DNA from: Rodentolepis nana
Taxonomy: Eukaryota; Platyhelminthes; Cestoda; Cyclophyllidea; Hymenolepididae
DNA length: 13,153 nucleotides
NCBI GenBank assembly: GCA_900617975.1
Contig: UZAE01001475.1
Span: 1 to 13,153 of the forward strand
Reading direction: 5' to 3'
Shown: piece by piece, positions 1 to 7,869 of the stretch
Layout of the letters: each line of letters opens with the position of its first letter
Numbering within the stretch: position 1 is the first letter of the stretch
Position numbers and translations under genes: made by a program
The notes under the pieces: model-generated
The model's database searches: none
Seen by the model: the letters and a program-made list of their open reading frames with translations, nothing else
Told to the model about the DNA's origin: nothing

Positions 1-275
1 CACCCTGGGCAACGTATACTTATACGGCAAAAATGTCTATTATTCGGCAGTTGACTTCCGCCTTCAAACTACCATCACCCCACTGTATGCACTTCCATAG
101 AACACATCTCACCTTCTATCTACCTTTTCTAGCTTCGTCCTTGAAACACTCCTCTGTTCCCTCCCCCCTCCCTCTCGACTTTTTTCATTTTAATGTTCCT
201 CCCCTCTGTGAAGCCTGAAGTCAACTAAATGGCTAATGATAACCATCAAAACTCCTGCTATTTGATATAAATAGA
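1..275 (+). mobile_element. Short retroposon copy A (5' end outside window)
   Basis: Copy of the ~330-bp dispersed family described at 4996-5325. It begins inside the conserved head (caccctgggcaacgtatac), then has the 'cggcagttgactt' block, the pyrimidine-rich middle, and the tail 'gaagcctgaagtcaacta ... ggctaatgataaccatc', ending in 'tttgatataaataga'. The first ~35 bp of the family head are missing because the window starts here. It lies in the intron downstream of the antiporter exon at 288-570, antisense to the gene, and its tail stops about 12 bp short of that exon's splice donor. A 61-codon frame runs across it (33-218) but matches no known protein; it stops at TGA where copy B has CGA. 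Confidence 0.85.
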
Positions 276-287
276 TATTTCACTTAC

Positions 288-570
288 CATTCCAGGGGGA
301 GGTAGAATGCAAATTACAATTGCCAGAACCACTCCAGCCAGAGCTCCGATGGCCACACCCGTGGGACCTTTAAAAGCCACTTGGACGATTTTGCCCTCAC
401 TGAAGGCGATGGCTTGTGCTACTCCAAAACCTGTAATAGCTAACACATCGTCCAAACTAGCCGCCGCCATAATTAGAGTTGGAATTCCGGCCCCCATTCC
501 CCAACCGGCAATTTCCAAGCGAAGCATATTCGGCACCACAACAGCTGGTGAAACGGCAGCAAGTACAAAG
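288..570 (-). CDS. SLC9B: SLC9B/NHA-type Na+/H+ antiporter, internal exon with the Asp-Asp ion site
   Basis: Internal coding exon of a CPA2-family cation/proton antiporter (SLC9B, also called NHA), a multi-pass membrane protein exchanging Na+ or Li+ for H+. The minus-strand reading contains FVLAAVSPAVVVPNM, then IPTLIMAAASLDDVLAITGF, matching the family's SPAVVVP and DD-containing core helices. The two adjacent Asp codons (447-449 and 450-452) correspond to the ion-binding pair needed for transport in the human protein. A further hydrophobic segment (GVAIGALAGVVLAIVICILP) ends the exon. The acceptor is a polypyrimidine tract followed by cccaacag, with AG at 571-572. The donor is atg|gtaagtg, with GT at 286-287. 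The exon is 283 nt: the first base completes a Gly codon begun in the upstream exon, followed by 94 full codons, leaving in phase 0. The frame is intact. The C-terminal part of the protein must lie left of the window. The family is certain; which of the NHA paralogues it is cannot be told. Confidence 0.93.
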
Positions 571-766
571 CTGTTGGGAAAAAAGGTGCAAATGAAATTA
601 ATCATATTTATTATACTTATCTATAGCGAAACATCAAAATTATTTTTTTTATTAGTGACTAGCCTACTAACAAAGGGAAGAGAAGCAGGGATAGGTGAAT
701 CCCATAAGCGCGATTTATGCTATTTCATAATTCAAAACACTTCCTTTCATCTACAGAATCACGTGA

Positions 767-1095
767 TTTTGCGCGATGGACTTACCTCCACGTGGTGCAC
801 CATGGGCAACGTGTACTCATATGGCAAAAAGTCTATAAACCGGCAGTTGACTTCTGACTTCAAAACACCATCACCCCATTGAATGTCGTATTCGACTACT
901 TCCACAATACTCACCTTGCTTTTTCTCTGTCTTTGTGTCTGTCTGTCTAGTTTACATATGTGAATCTCTGTTCTGTCGCCCTTTTGAATTTTTTCCCACT
1001 TTAATGTTCCTCCTCCCCTCTGTGAAGCCCGAAGACAGCTAATGGGCTAATGATAATCATCATAAAGTCTGTCATTTGAAATAAATAAATAAAAC
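767..1095 (+). mobile_element. Short retroposon copy B (near full length)
   Basis: Near-complete copy from 'tgcgcgatggacttacctcc' to the tail 'gaaataaataaataaaac'. It matches the copies at 4996 and 12620 along its whole length. Its tail is the least decayed at one telling site: positions 1021-1050 read tgt gaa gcc cga aga cag cta atg ggc taa, i.e. C-E-A-R-R-Q-L-M-G-stop, which parallels the end of the LINE open frame at 1669-1695. Other copies have TGA instead of CGA. An 8-bp inverted repeat (776-783 with 829-836, one G-U pair) brackets the head. I see no convincing target-site duplication; the exact start is set by alignment to copy C. Confidence 0.85.
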
Positions 1096-1286
1096 ATAGA
1101 TCTCTGTGTGACTGCACAGATATGATGATTTGTCCACCAGTGCATACTCGACTTTTAGGATGCACTTATGACAAATGAACCCCCAAGTACCTCATTTCTC
1201 GTTTTTGCGTACCTTCAAATTGTGGTTGGTGGCTTTAGAAGGACATGAGTAGATTTCTTATTTATCGCGTTCCCTTTCTATCCGTT

Positions 1287-1288
<2 letters not shown>
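1096..1288. other. Intronic spacer, nothing recognised
   Basis: Sequence between retroposon copy B and the (AT)n run. No open frame, repeat match or RNA gene is recognised on either strand. Confidence 0.5.

Positions 1289-1322
<34 letters not shown>
1289..1322. repeat. (AT)17 microsatellite
   Basis: Perfect alternating AT over 34 bp. It sits directly at the 5' edge of the LINE remnant that begins at about 1323. The run may therefore have been the insertion site of the LINE, or have grown from the 5' junction. Confidence 0.97.
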
Positions 1323-1324
<2 letters not shown>

Positions 1325-1804
1325 ATGAGGACAAAGATTTTGCAAGACATAGACCGGTCGAGGTCTTTCCACACAATGAAGGCCTTAATCAGGAGAGAAT
1401 TCAAGATCTCAAGGTGCAACGAATTTAAAGCTCGAACAAAGGAGAAACAGTGGACAGTGGCACTCTCCGACATAGCCAACTGGCCAAGAATCAAAGCCGT
1501 TGCTGAGTTTAGACTACGTACCGGACACGATTGGCTGGCAAAGTACCTTCACAGATTAGGAGTATACTCTCAACCCACATGCCCCTATTTAACCAACAGG
1601 AGGAAATGGAGAAGACCCACCTGATTCGGTGTCCAGCCCTAAAAACAACGACGGAAACCCAGAGATATTGGGAAGCATGAAGACAGCTAATGAACTGCTA
1701 TTTATGTACCCCCCACCCATGGGGGAAGCTGAAGTCAAAGTTTAACGGCTAATGATAAATATCATAAAGCCTGCCATTTGAAAAAAGTACATAATGATAA
1801 TAAT
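1323..1804 (+). mobile_element. 5'-truncated non-LTR retrotransposon (LINE), 3' end only
   Basis: Remnant of a LINE inserted in the antiporter intron, antisense to the host gene. It holds the C-terminal end of the reverse-transcriptase polyprotein (see 1325-1698) followed by a short 3' region ending in a low-complexity 'aaaaaagtacataatgataataat' stretch. From about 1697, and clearly from 1725, the 3' region aligns with the tail of the short retroposons: gaag-ctgaagtcaa, ggctaatgata and gcctgccatttgaaa are all present in order. Truncation at the 5' end is typical of target-primed reverse transcription. No target-site duplication is evident; the 5' junction is obscured by the AT repeat. The clade cannot be assigned safely from this fragment. 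Confidence 0.85.
1325..1698 (+). pseudogene. C-terminal fragment of LINE polyprotein, frameshifted
   Basis: The frame starting at 1325 contains VALSDIANWPRIKAVAEF, then a segment like the 'RLxTGHDxLxxHLHRxG' motif seen C-terminal to the reverse transcriptase/RNase H region of arthropod LINEs (here RLRTGHDWLAKYLHRLG). It then enters the expected CPLC zinc-knuckle start at 1580-1591. There a one-base gain in the cccc run (1582-1585) shifts the frame. The continuation, read one base later, is PLFNQQEEMEKTHLIRC, which completes a CCHC-like pattern (C-P-L-[C>F]...H-L-x-x-C) with its second Cys changed to Phe. It ends ALKTTTETQRYWEA, then TGA at 1678-1680. The next codons are R-Q-L-M, so the stop looks like a CGA-to-TGA transition in the usual YWEARRxLM ending. 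Frameshift, lost Cys and stop make it a dead copy. Confidence 0.82.
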
Positions 1805-1844
1805 CAATTAGAAGGAAGCTAGTGCAAATCATTCACTCACTCAC

Positions 1845-2259
1845 CCCATCATGAAAGCCCATGACCACGGCCAATTCATTAAGTACTTGGCAACAATGGT
1901 GCAAACCAACGCTTCCGTCAAACAAGGAATACAAGTTAATCGAAGCACACCACTCCAAGTTCGCATTAGAGTAGACGGCTTAAGTCCAAGACCCGCGCGA
2001 GTAAGAATTGTAGCTAAAGCAATTTGTCGTAGAGAACTGGAAAGACCCTTGCTGACACGCATAGTAGCTGCGAGAGTGACTATAGGATTGGAGATGAGTC
2101 GAGACGAATCCATGGATTCTGGAGGCTGGGAGAGTAGGAATGGAGTTGTGGAGTTTGAGGAAGTAGTTCCATTCTTTGAAGGGAAACCATCCACAAGTAG
2201 CTCATACGGTGAGATGCAAACGCTGATCACTCGCAAAATCAAACCGCTCACCAGCATTC
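1845..2259 (-). CDS. SLC9B: SLC9B/NHA-type Na+/H+ antiporter, upstream internal exon
   Basis: This exon immediately precedes the exon at 288-570. Reading the minus strand, it opens with MLVSGLILRVISV (end of a core helix; family form GML-AG-LIRN). A long Ser/Thr/Pro-rich loop follows, then SSSLRQIALATILTRAGLGL, the most diagnostic family stretch (SSSLR-IAL--IL-RAGLGL). The rest includes a helix ending LMNWPWSWAFMMG (family LPWQWGF). The acceptor is ttctttatattccccag with AG at 2260-2261; the donor is gg|gtgagt with GT at 1843-1844. The exon is 415 nt: two bases of a phase-1 split codon, 137 codons, then GG of the split Gly. An alternative start or end would break the match to the family. The loop at residues ~14-70 of this exon is about 45-50 residues longer than in the human protein as I recall it and carries NGT and NST sequons. 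There is no stop or frameshift, so the gene appears functional here. Confidence 0.93.
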
Positions 2260-4982
2260 CTGGGGAATATAAAGAAAAATAGAATTTAAAAAGGATGGAA
2301 ACTATTTTATATCTTTTTTCTGTTTTGTGAGGAGGAATGGCTGCTTGTGTTCCGCCTATGAATAGCACGAATTTTGCACCGATGTATGTCAAGTCTGTAT
2401 CCCACATTACGAAGGAAAAATAATTATGATCTCTAATATAAAAATGAGTCGACTGATTTATTGAAACACATATTTAATGGTTTGCATTTTCCAAAATATG
2501 CTCTAAGCATAGTGTTAAGTAAGCCAAAAAATTAGTAAAATCCAAAATAAAACAAATCCAACTGAGATAAAAGAAGGTTAAAATTTTTAAGGAGAAAATC
2601 GAATTTCTGTATCTCCCTTTTTGTCAAAATAAATTTTTTTACCATGTCTGAATGGAAAGCAGGTGGGTTTTGAATTCTCTTCAGGCAATCGTCAGTTCAT
2701 TCACTTTTTTGATAATCACTTTATGATCCGAAAGATATGAAATTATAAATTCCTATCCAGCTCTAATTCCCCCTCACTTTCAATCAGTGCAAAATTCAAC
2801 TTCATTACTGCATGAGACTTAAGGTGAAACGGACTTCTTTCTGGAAGTGTGATCATAAGCTCCTCCTTTCTCTCTGAACTGGATGAAGGAGATAATGTTG
2901 AAATTGGATTTCGGGATTCATATTCCGCTCAAATTCGATTGACGTAGATCAAAAAGGAATTAAGTTTTACAGAAAGAGATATAATGTACAAGGTTTGGGG
3001 GGGGGGGGTAGAATTTATTCTTTAAAACAATTTAGCACTTAAAAAATTTATATTAAAAAATTAATATTTCGTAATTAATAGCCTTAGTGAACCGTTTGAA
3101 TATGGTATATTGTTAGCAAAAGCCACTCTTTGCAATACCAGTGTCATTACAATTCAACATGAGTTTACGGCCAAAATAACTAACCTTGTTTTATTTGCGA
3201 AATGGAAAATGGCGGAATCATAAAATTTAAAGGGAGGCTGAGCTTAAGAAAGTGATTTTGCATGAAACTAAGAGATTTAAGATGCCAGCTAAAATAAAAA
3301 TGCTAAGTGCTTTTAGGCCAAACATTTTATGAGACAATTCTCTCAACTACTTATGCCTCCATTATCAATTATTCGATAAATCGTAAAACCGCAGGAAAGG
3401 AATCATTTTGTTTTGCACCTATTATCACCTAGACTTATCGCCATTCCTGAAAATTTGGAGGAATTCGTATACATGAACATCAGAATTGGTTAACTTCACA
3501 AATTAATACGCAAATGACCTTGAAATGCTGTGTCATGTCTGCAAGCGAGAATTATTTAAGGATTTCCAAACTGGAGATGCTCTACTGAAAGAATGGGCAA
3601 GTTTATTAAATTTTAAACACATGAACAGAAATTAGACAGGAGAGAATCTGCTTCCCCTTAATGGATCCTGCAAACACTGTGATAGTCGCCTAAACTCTAA
3701 GACCGAAGTATCCTACACTACGGTTAAAATAAATTCGAAGACTTGCAAAAGATATTAATGCTTGTATGTCAAGATCCAAGACTGGTGAGGTCAAAACTGC
3801 CCACAAGTTTATGCATAAATTTCAGTAAGCAAAACCATTGTTGAAAATTTTTGAATTCCCTAAAAAGATAAATAGATAAGCTGAAACATATTAGTTTTAA
3901 GTGTGTTTTTTCTCATAAAGTGAATTAACTTAATCAATTTTTCATGCCTTGTTTTAAATGACTGCTCAACTCTTTATTTTTTTAATGCTCACTACATCTT
4001 TTCTTAAAAAATGTTTTAAAATTTATTTTATAATTTGTGAATGCGCCACATTATATATTGTATTTTCGCATTGTTCCATTGCCTGCAATTGTGCAAAAAA
4101 TTATTGTTGGACGCCTTAATTGTTCAAAAAATCGATATCCATTAACGCTATTATTAAATGAAATTATTTAATTAGGAATGGTTAGCTTTGCCTCATCAGT
4201 TCATTTTCTTTTCAATAGTTTAATAATGGTAATGATTTTTATGGTTTCGCACGGGGGTTATATTAATAAAAATAAAATAAAATAGAGAAAAAATTGTACT
4301 TCGGCTATTTTTACTCAATGTCGTCCAGGAGGCGAACATTTCGTTATTCCATACTTTCACCAGACGATTTTAATACAAAGCACTACTCACCGATTATCAA
4401 GAATCTTGTTAAATTATTAGAAATTGGCTTGAAATTACGTCACGCTGTGAATCTTAGCATCGCAGTTATCAGGCTATAGATGGAAAATCAAATGAAGAAG
4501 TAGGTTAATTTTTTTATAAACTGAATCACATTTTACTTCTTTTAATGTGAATGAATTTAAAGTAAATAGGGTAAAAATTGGATTACATAGCACAATTTTA
4601 AAATTTCCCTAACCGAGAATCGAGGTTTTAAAGAAATCATCAGTCACACTCAATGGAGAGTGAAAACTTGTCCGACAGTATTCAACGATTAAAGTGCATA
4701 TTTGTGCAATTGTTGTCAATACATAGATAGCCTCTCAGATGCCTCCAAAATTGTTTAATTATGAAGACAATTAGACTATGAAAATTCTATATTTTAAGCT
4801 CAGTAATGTGGTTAATATGGGGTGAGAATATGGAACAAGGAATTTTCTTGGTAGACCTACGTAGAAGCTTATTTAGTCAGTGAAAGGTCGTCATAAAACC
4901 CGTCCACAAAATTTCTTTCAAATTTCTAAGACAAATGAGCGTAAGTCGTGACTCTATTAAATGGAACTAATTCCAGAGATTG
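2260..4982. other. Long upstream intron of SLC9B, first part
   Basis: AT-rich sequence with no recognised exon or RNA gene. Besides the poly-G tract at 2997-3008 I see only short open frames. The largest starts at ATG 4318 (53 codons, MSSRRRTFRYSILSPDD...) and resembles nothing I know. I looked on the minus strand for the preceding antiporter exon, expected to end in a hydrophobic helix and a Pro/Leu-rich turn before the split Gly codon, and did not find it. Confidence 0.6.
2997..3008. repeat. G12 homopolymer tract
   Basis: Twelve consecutive G in an otherwise AT-rich intron (aaggttt-G12-tagaattt). A second plus-strand G10 run lies at 5605-5614. Such runs are also prone to length error in assemblies. 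Confidence 0.95.
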
Positions 4983-4995
4983 ATGTTCCAAGCGT
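4983..4995. repeat. Left target-site duplication of retroposon copy C
   Basis: atgttccaagcgt, 13 bp, repeated perfectly at 5326-5338. The identity ends exactly at both sides (flanking bases differ), so the duplication is 13 bp and fixes the ends of the insert at 4996 and 5325. Confidence 0.95.
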
Positions 4996-5325
4996 GGATG
5001 TGCGATAGACTTACCTCCACGTGGTGCACCCTGGGCAACGAATACACATACGGCAAAAAGACTATTAACCGGAAGTTGACTTCTCACTTCAAACTACCAT
5101 CATCTCACTATATGTCATATTCGACTACTTCCATAGTACTCACCTCACCTTTTTTCTACCATTGTGTCTGCCTGTCTCTTATACGTCTGTGAACCACTCT
5201 TCTGTTTCCCCTCTCCTCTCGACTTTTTCAATTTGATGTTCCTTCCCCTCTGTGAAGCCTGAAGTCAACTAAAGGGCTAATGATATCCATCAAGACGCCT
5301 GCCATTTGATATAGTAATAACAATA
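4996..5325 (+). mobile_element. Short retroposon copy C (full length, reference copy)
   Basis: A complete 330-bp insertion bounded by the perfect duplication at 4983-4995 and 5326-5338. In order: head ggatgtgcgatagacttacc; overlapping palindromes ccacgtgg/ggtgcacc; the block ccggaagttgacttctcac; a pyrimidine-rich middle with 'tgtctgcctgtctc'; an internal T5 in 'cgactttttcaa'; the conserved tail from 'gtgaagcctgaagtcaacta' to 'gcctgccatttgata'; and a low-complexity 3' end 'tagtaataacaata'. Duplications, a fixed 5' end and a variable A/T-rich 3' end are hallmarks of LINE-driven retroposition. I do not recognise the head as tRNA, 5S or 7SL derived. It could be a SINE or a non-autonomous LINE derivative. 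Confidence 0.93.
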
Positions 5326-5338
5326 ATGTTCCAAGCGT
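5326..5338. repeat. Right target-site duplication of retroposon copy C
   Basis: Second copy of atgttccaagcgt, directly after the 'ataacaata' end of the element. Confidence 0.95.
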
Positions 5339-5604
5339 AATTAGTTAGCTTTCAGCTGGATCAGAACAGTCAATGAAAATTTGACTGAAAATCACCTGCC
5401 GGTAAAAGCCACTCTGTCGAGATGTAAGATCTAACATAGTCCTTGGAAGTAACACCAACTTCATTCAAATCGAAAGCCTCTGAATTAAAGTGATATTGCG
5501 GGAAATTCTTGTGGTATCGAGTTATCTAATAGCCCATCTTTATCTAAAGATGAAGATAAAAATTTTTGGTAAAAGGGCCTTATAGAAACCAAAATGAAGG
5601 CTAT

Positions 5605-5614
5605 GGGGGGGGGG
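5605..5614. repeat. G10 homopolymer tract
   Basis: Ten consecutive G between 'aaggctat' and 'taattggg'. Second long plus-strand G run in the same intron. Confidence 0.95.
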
Positions 5615-5664
5615 TAATTGGGTATTTCGATGTTTTACTATGTCTGTCTCTTTGGCACTATTGA

Positions 5665-5922
5665 CAAACAAATCCGGTTAGAAGACTACAAAAGTTCGAT
5701 CAACCAGGCCACACTGATCCAGAGAGCAGGCAGCATCGCGACGTCTGTAGATTCTGTGGGTTGATTAACCGTAGATCAGGGGCAGCACATCATGAGCCAA
5801 GAGATAATCTGATTTATGAGATCAGTTTGACTCATTACAAAAGGTATAGATTGGTATATTTATTCACGAAGTCTATTACAAACGTATTCACTACGTTAGA
5901 AATTGACAATCAAGCTTATTAG
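5665..5922 (+). pseudogene. Unidentified coding-like patch with a CxxC motif
   Basis: An 85-codon frame with no internal stop and no ATG start, in a stretch visibly less AT-rich than its surroundings. The reading includes RRLQKFDQPGHTDPESRQH directly followed by RDVCRFCGLINRRSG. This is faintly like the basic, cysteine-containing C-terminal tail of piggyBac-type transposases, but the further cysteines of that domain are absent. A different frame, 5900-6028, is open for 43 codons and overlaps its end (RVHLRAGVTNIDGVYKHL). It may be a decayed transposon or gene fragment, or chance. I assign no function. Confidence 0.25.
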
Positions 5923-6557
5923 AGTGCATTTACGAGCAGGAGTCACCAATATAGACGGGGTTTACAAACATCTACAAACGAGTTTGATTCCAAAAAAATT
6001 GATTAAAGGAGATAGTAATTGGCAATGTCAAGGAGCGCAAAATTAATCAAAAGTATGATATTAAGTGAGTAGTTACGATTTAGCGTATCACGAAGTCACA
6101 GACGGCTCCCTAGTATCTGGTATCAGACAAAAAATCAATAACTCATTAATATGGATTTATATTTTATAAATTTTACATTTTATTTCATTTATTGATAATT
6201 TAACTCTGTTAAAAATTTAAATGAACATCCAGTTATATATTTATTTGTTAATTAAAGTTAGATTAAGGACCTTCAAGTGCATAACAAGTAAAATCAGATG
6301 ATATTGTTAAGATATATACAATAAATTTGGCAAAGAGATGAGATAAATCTACCCAGACTAATGCAAAAAAAATATTTTGTCTATATTGCGCTCCTCGTTG
6401 TACTGTAATATTTTCATTCGGTATCGAACCTAGTGGCATTTCGGTCAAAATACCAGTTAAGGAATATCAACAGATGTCCATTTACTAACGGCCTTTACTT
6501 GGAATTCCAGAAATTCAGTCTTGTGATAACAAAATTGACTCCTCTACATTCACTGCG

Positions 6558-6572
6558 TCTTCTTCTTCTTCT
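6558..6572. repeat. (TCT)5 microsatellite
   Basis: Five TCT units after 'cactgcg', followed by a small palindromic patch (cacttaagtg) a few bases on. No other significance seen. Confidence 0.9.
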
Positions 6573-7822
6573 CACTTCCACTTAAGTGAACATCAGTGGA
6601 TAAATTCTGGCTTCCATTCCGTCGCGTCTTGCATACTCTAATCGGAGCCCACTAGATGACTTTTATTGGTAACCCACCAAAATAATGTAACCATTTTGGC
6701 GATTAAAAGAAAGTTTTCATAAACTTAATCAGTAGTTATTCCAATTTTTCGCCTCGTATTAATTGAATGAGCCACATTGAATAAGCAAATGTATTTTTAT
6801 CAAATTGAGTAGCTACGAGCCCTGTTTAAATCACAGCTTCTTTAGGTGCAGGAAAATTTGATATAATTTTCTTGGCCTCTTAATTGAAATAATAAACCGT
6901 TACTGAATATTCAAATTTATACATTTTCATCAAATACAATAGCTTCATATCAGCCGGGAGGAGAGTAGATAGACTAAAGTGGTCCCTTGTGGTTAATCCT
7001 TTTGAGTTAATATATATTAGTTGCGCCTTAATTAACTTATTAACATTTATCAAATTAAATAAGAAGTCATTGAAGCCGATATTTCAAAAAAAGGTTTGAC
7101 AACATTTTTTAATTGTATTGGTGATAGTACTGTTACTGAGGTAAATTTATCGAAATGAACTCGCAATAGCTCCATTTGTCAGCATTTTCACTAGATTCTC
7201 GATCAACTAGTTAAAGGATTAATTATTTTTTACAGAATTTCAAAAAGAGAATGGAGAAATTATAGTGCAAGTCGACAATCGTTTGTACTATATATCCTCT
7301 TTGTGGAAGGCACCACGATAGGAGTGGTGATCGAAGAACGGAGATGCGTACAAAATCCTCCAACCAATGAGAAATCGAGGATTTGCAACCCAGCATAATA
7401 TTGATTTTATTTAATGACTAAGCATAATAATGAACTAGAGGTTAGTTGTAGTGGTCTGCCATCCCCCCCCTTCCCTAGAAGAACCTTTTTGGGCATTATC
7501 AAGGTGTACTCCTGATCTCATATCTACTAATGGGTAAGAAATTAATTGCTCATTATCAATCATTCTAGTCATACCGCTGGCTTTGTTAGAAGTTTATAGT
7601 GCTTCTTTACCTCAAATGAAGTGCAAAATTCTCTAGATCCTCATAATTTCTTGCATTCTAGTAATCAAGTAATAACCAGCCCCATTTTTAAAAAATAAAA
7701 ATCAATTTATACGCCTATTTTAGAATAAGCGGGCTTGAAGATAAAGTTTACTAAGCATTATAAATCCTGACATAATTTATAACTTATCAATTTTAAAATG
7801 CGGTTGATTTTTGAAGTTGTTC

Positions 7823-7869
7823 AGACCTTTGTTGTGAAATCAAAATATCAAGACCTTTTGTTATGAAAT
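7823..7869. repeat. Imperfect tandem duplication, period 28
   Basis: agacctttgttgtgaaat (7823-7840) recurs as agaccttttgttatgaaat (7851-7869) with one indel and one substitution. It is probably a small slippage duplication in the intron. Confidence 0.6.

Larger units (their letters stand above)
571..1844 (-). other. Phase-2 intron of the SLC9B gene
   Basis: This 1,274-bp intron separates the two recognised exons. Minus-strand boundaries are donor gg|gtgagtgagt at 1845/1844 and acceptor ttttttcccaacag at 571. The split codon is GG+C (Gly), which restores the expected '..FMMG-FVLAAVSP..' reading across the junction. The intron is largely built of insertions: a short retroposon at 767-1095, an (AT)17 run and a truncated LINE at 1323-1804, all on the plus strand. 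Confidence 0.9.

Noticed and set aside
307..882. 191-codon plus-strand open frame across the antiporter exon and into copy B
   Set aside because: It is the antisense shadow of the minus-strand exon at 288-570, whose splice sites and protein match are clear; the rest is intron and repeat.
1258..1494. 78-codon minus-strand frame with a run of IY repeats
   Set aside because: Generated by the (AT)17 run and the antisense of the LINE fragment.
1851..2282. 143-codon plus-strand open frame
   Set aside because: Antisense shadow of the antiporter exon at 1845-2259; its sequence has no recognisable motif.
2260..2407. Minus-strand frame continuing upstream of the exon (starting with MWDTDLTYIG)
   Set aside because: It crosses a good acceptor (tattccccag) and loses family similarity there, so it is intron read-through rather than an N-terminus.
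4318..4479. 53-codon plus-strand frame beginning MSSRRRTFRYSIL
   Set aside because: No recognisable motif, no splice or promoter context; a frame of this length is expected by chance in 13 kb.
5394..5420. Possible minus-strand donor (ggcag|gtgatt) as the missing upstream antiporter exon
   Set aside because: The phase would be 2 rather than the required 1, and the preceding reading lacks a hydrophobic helix.
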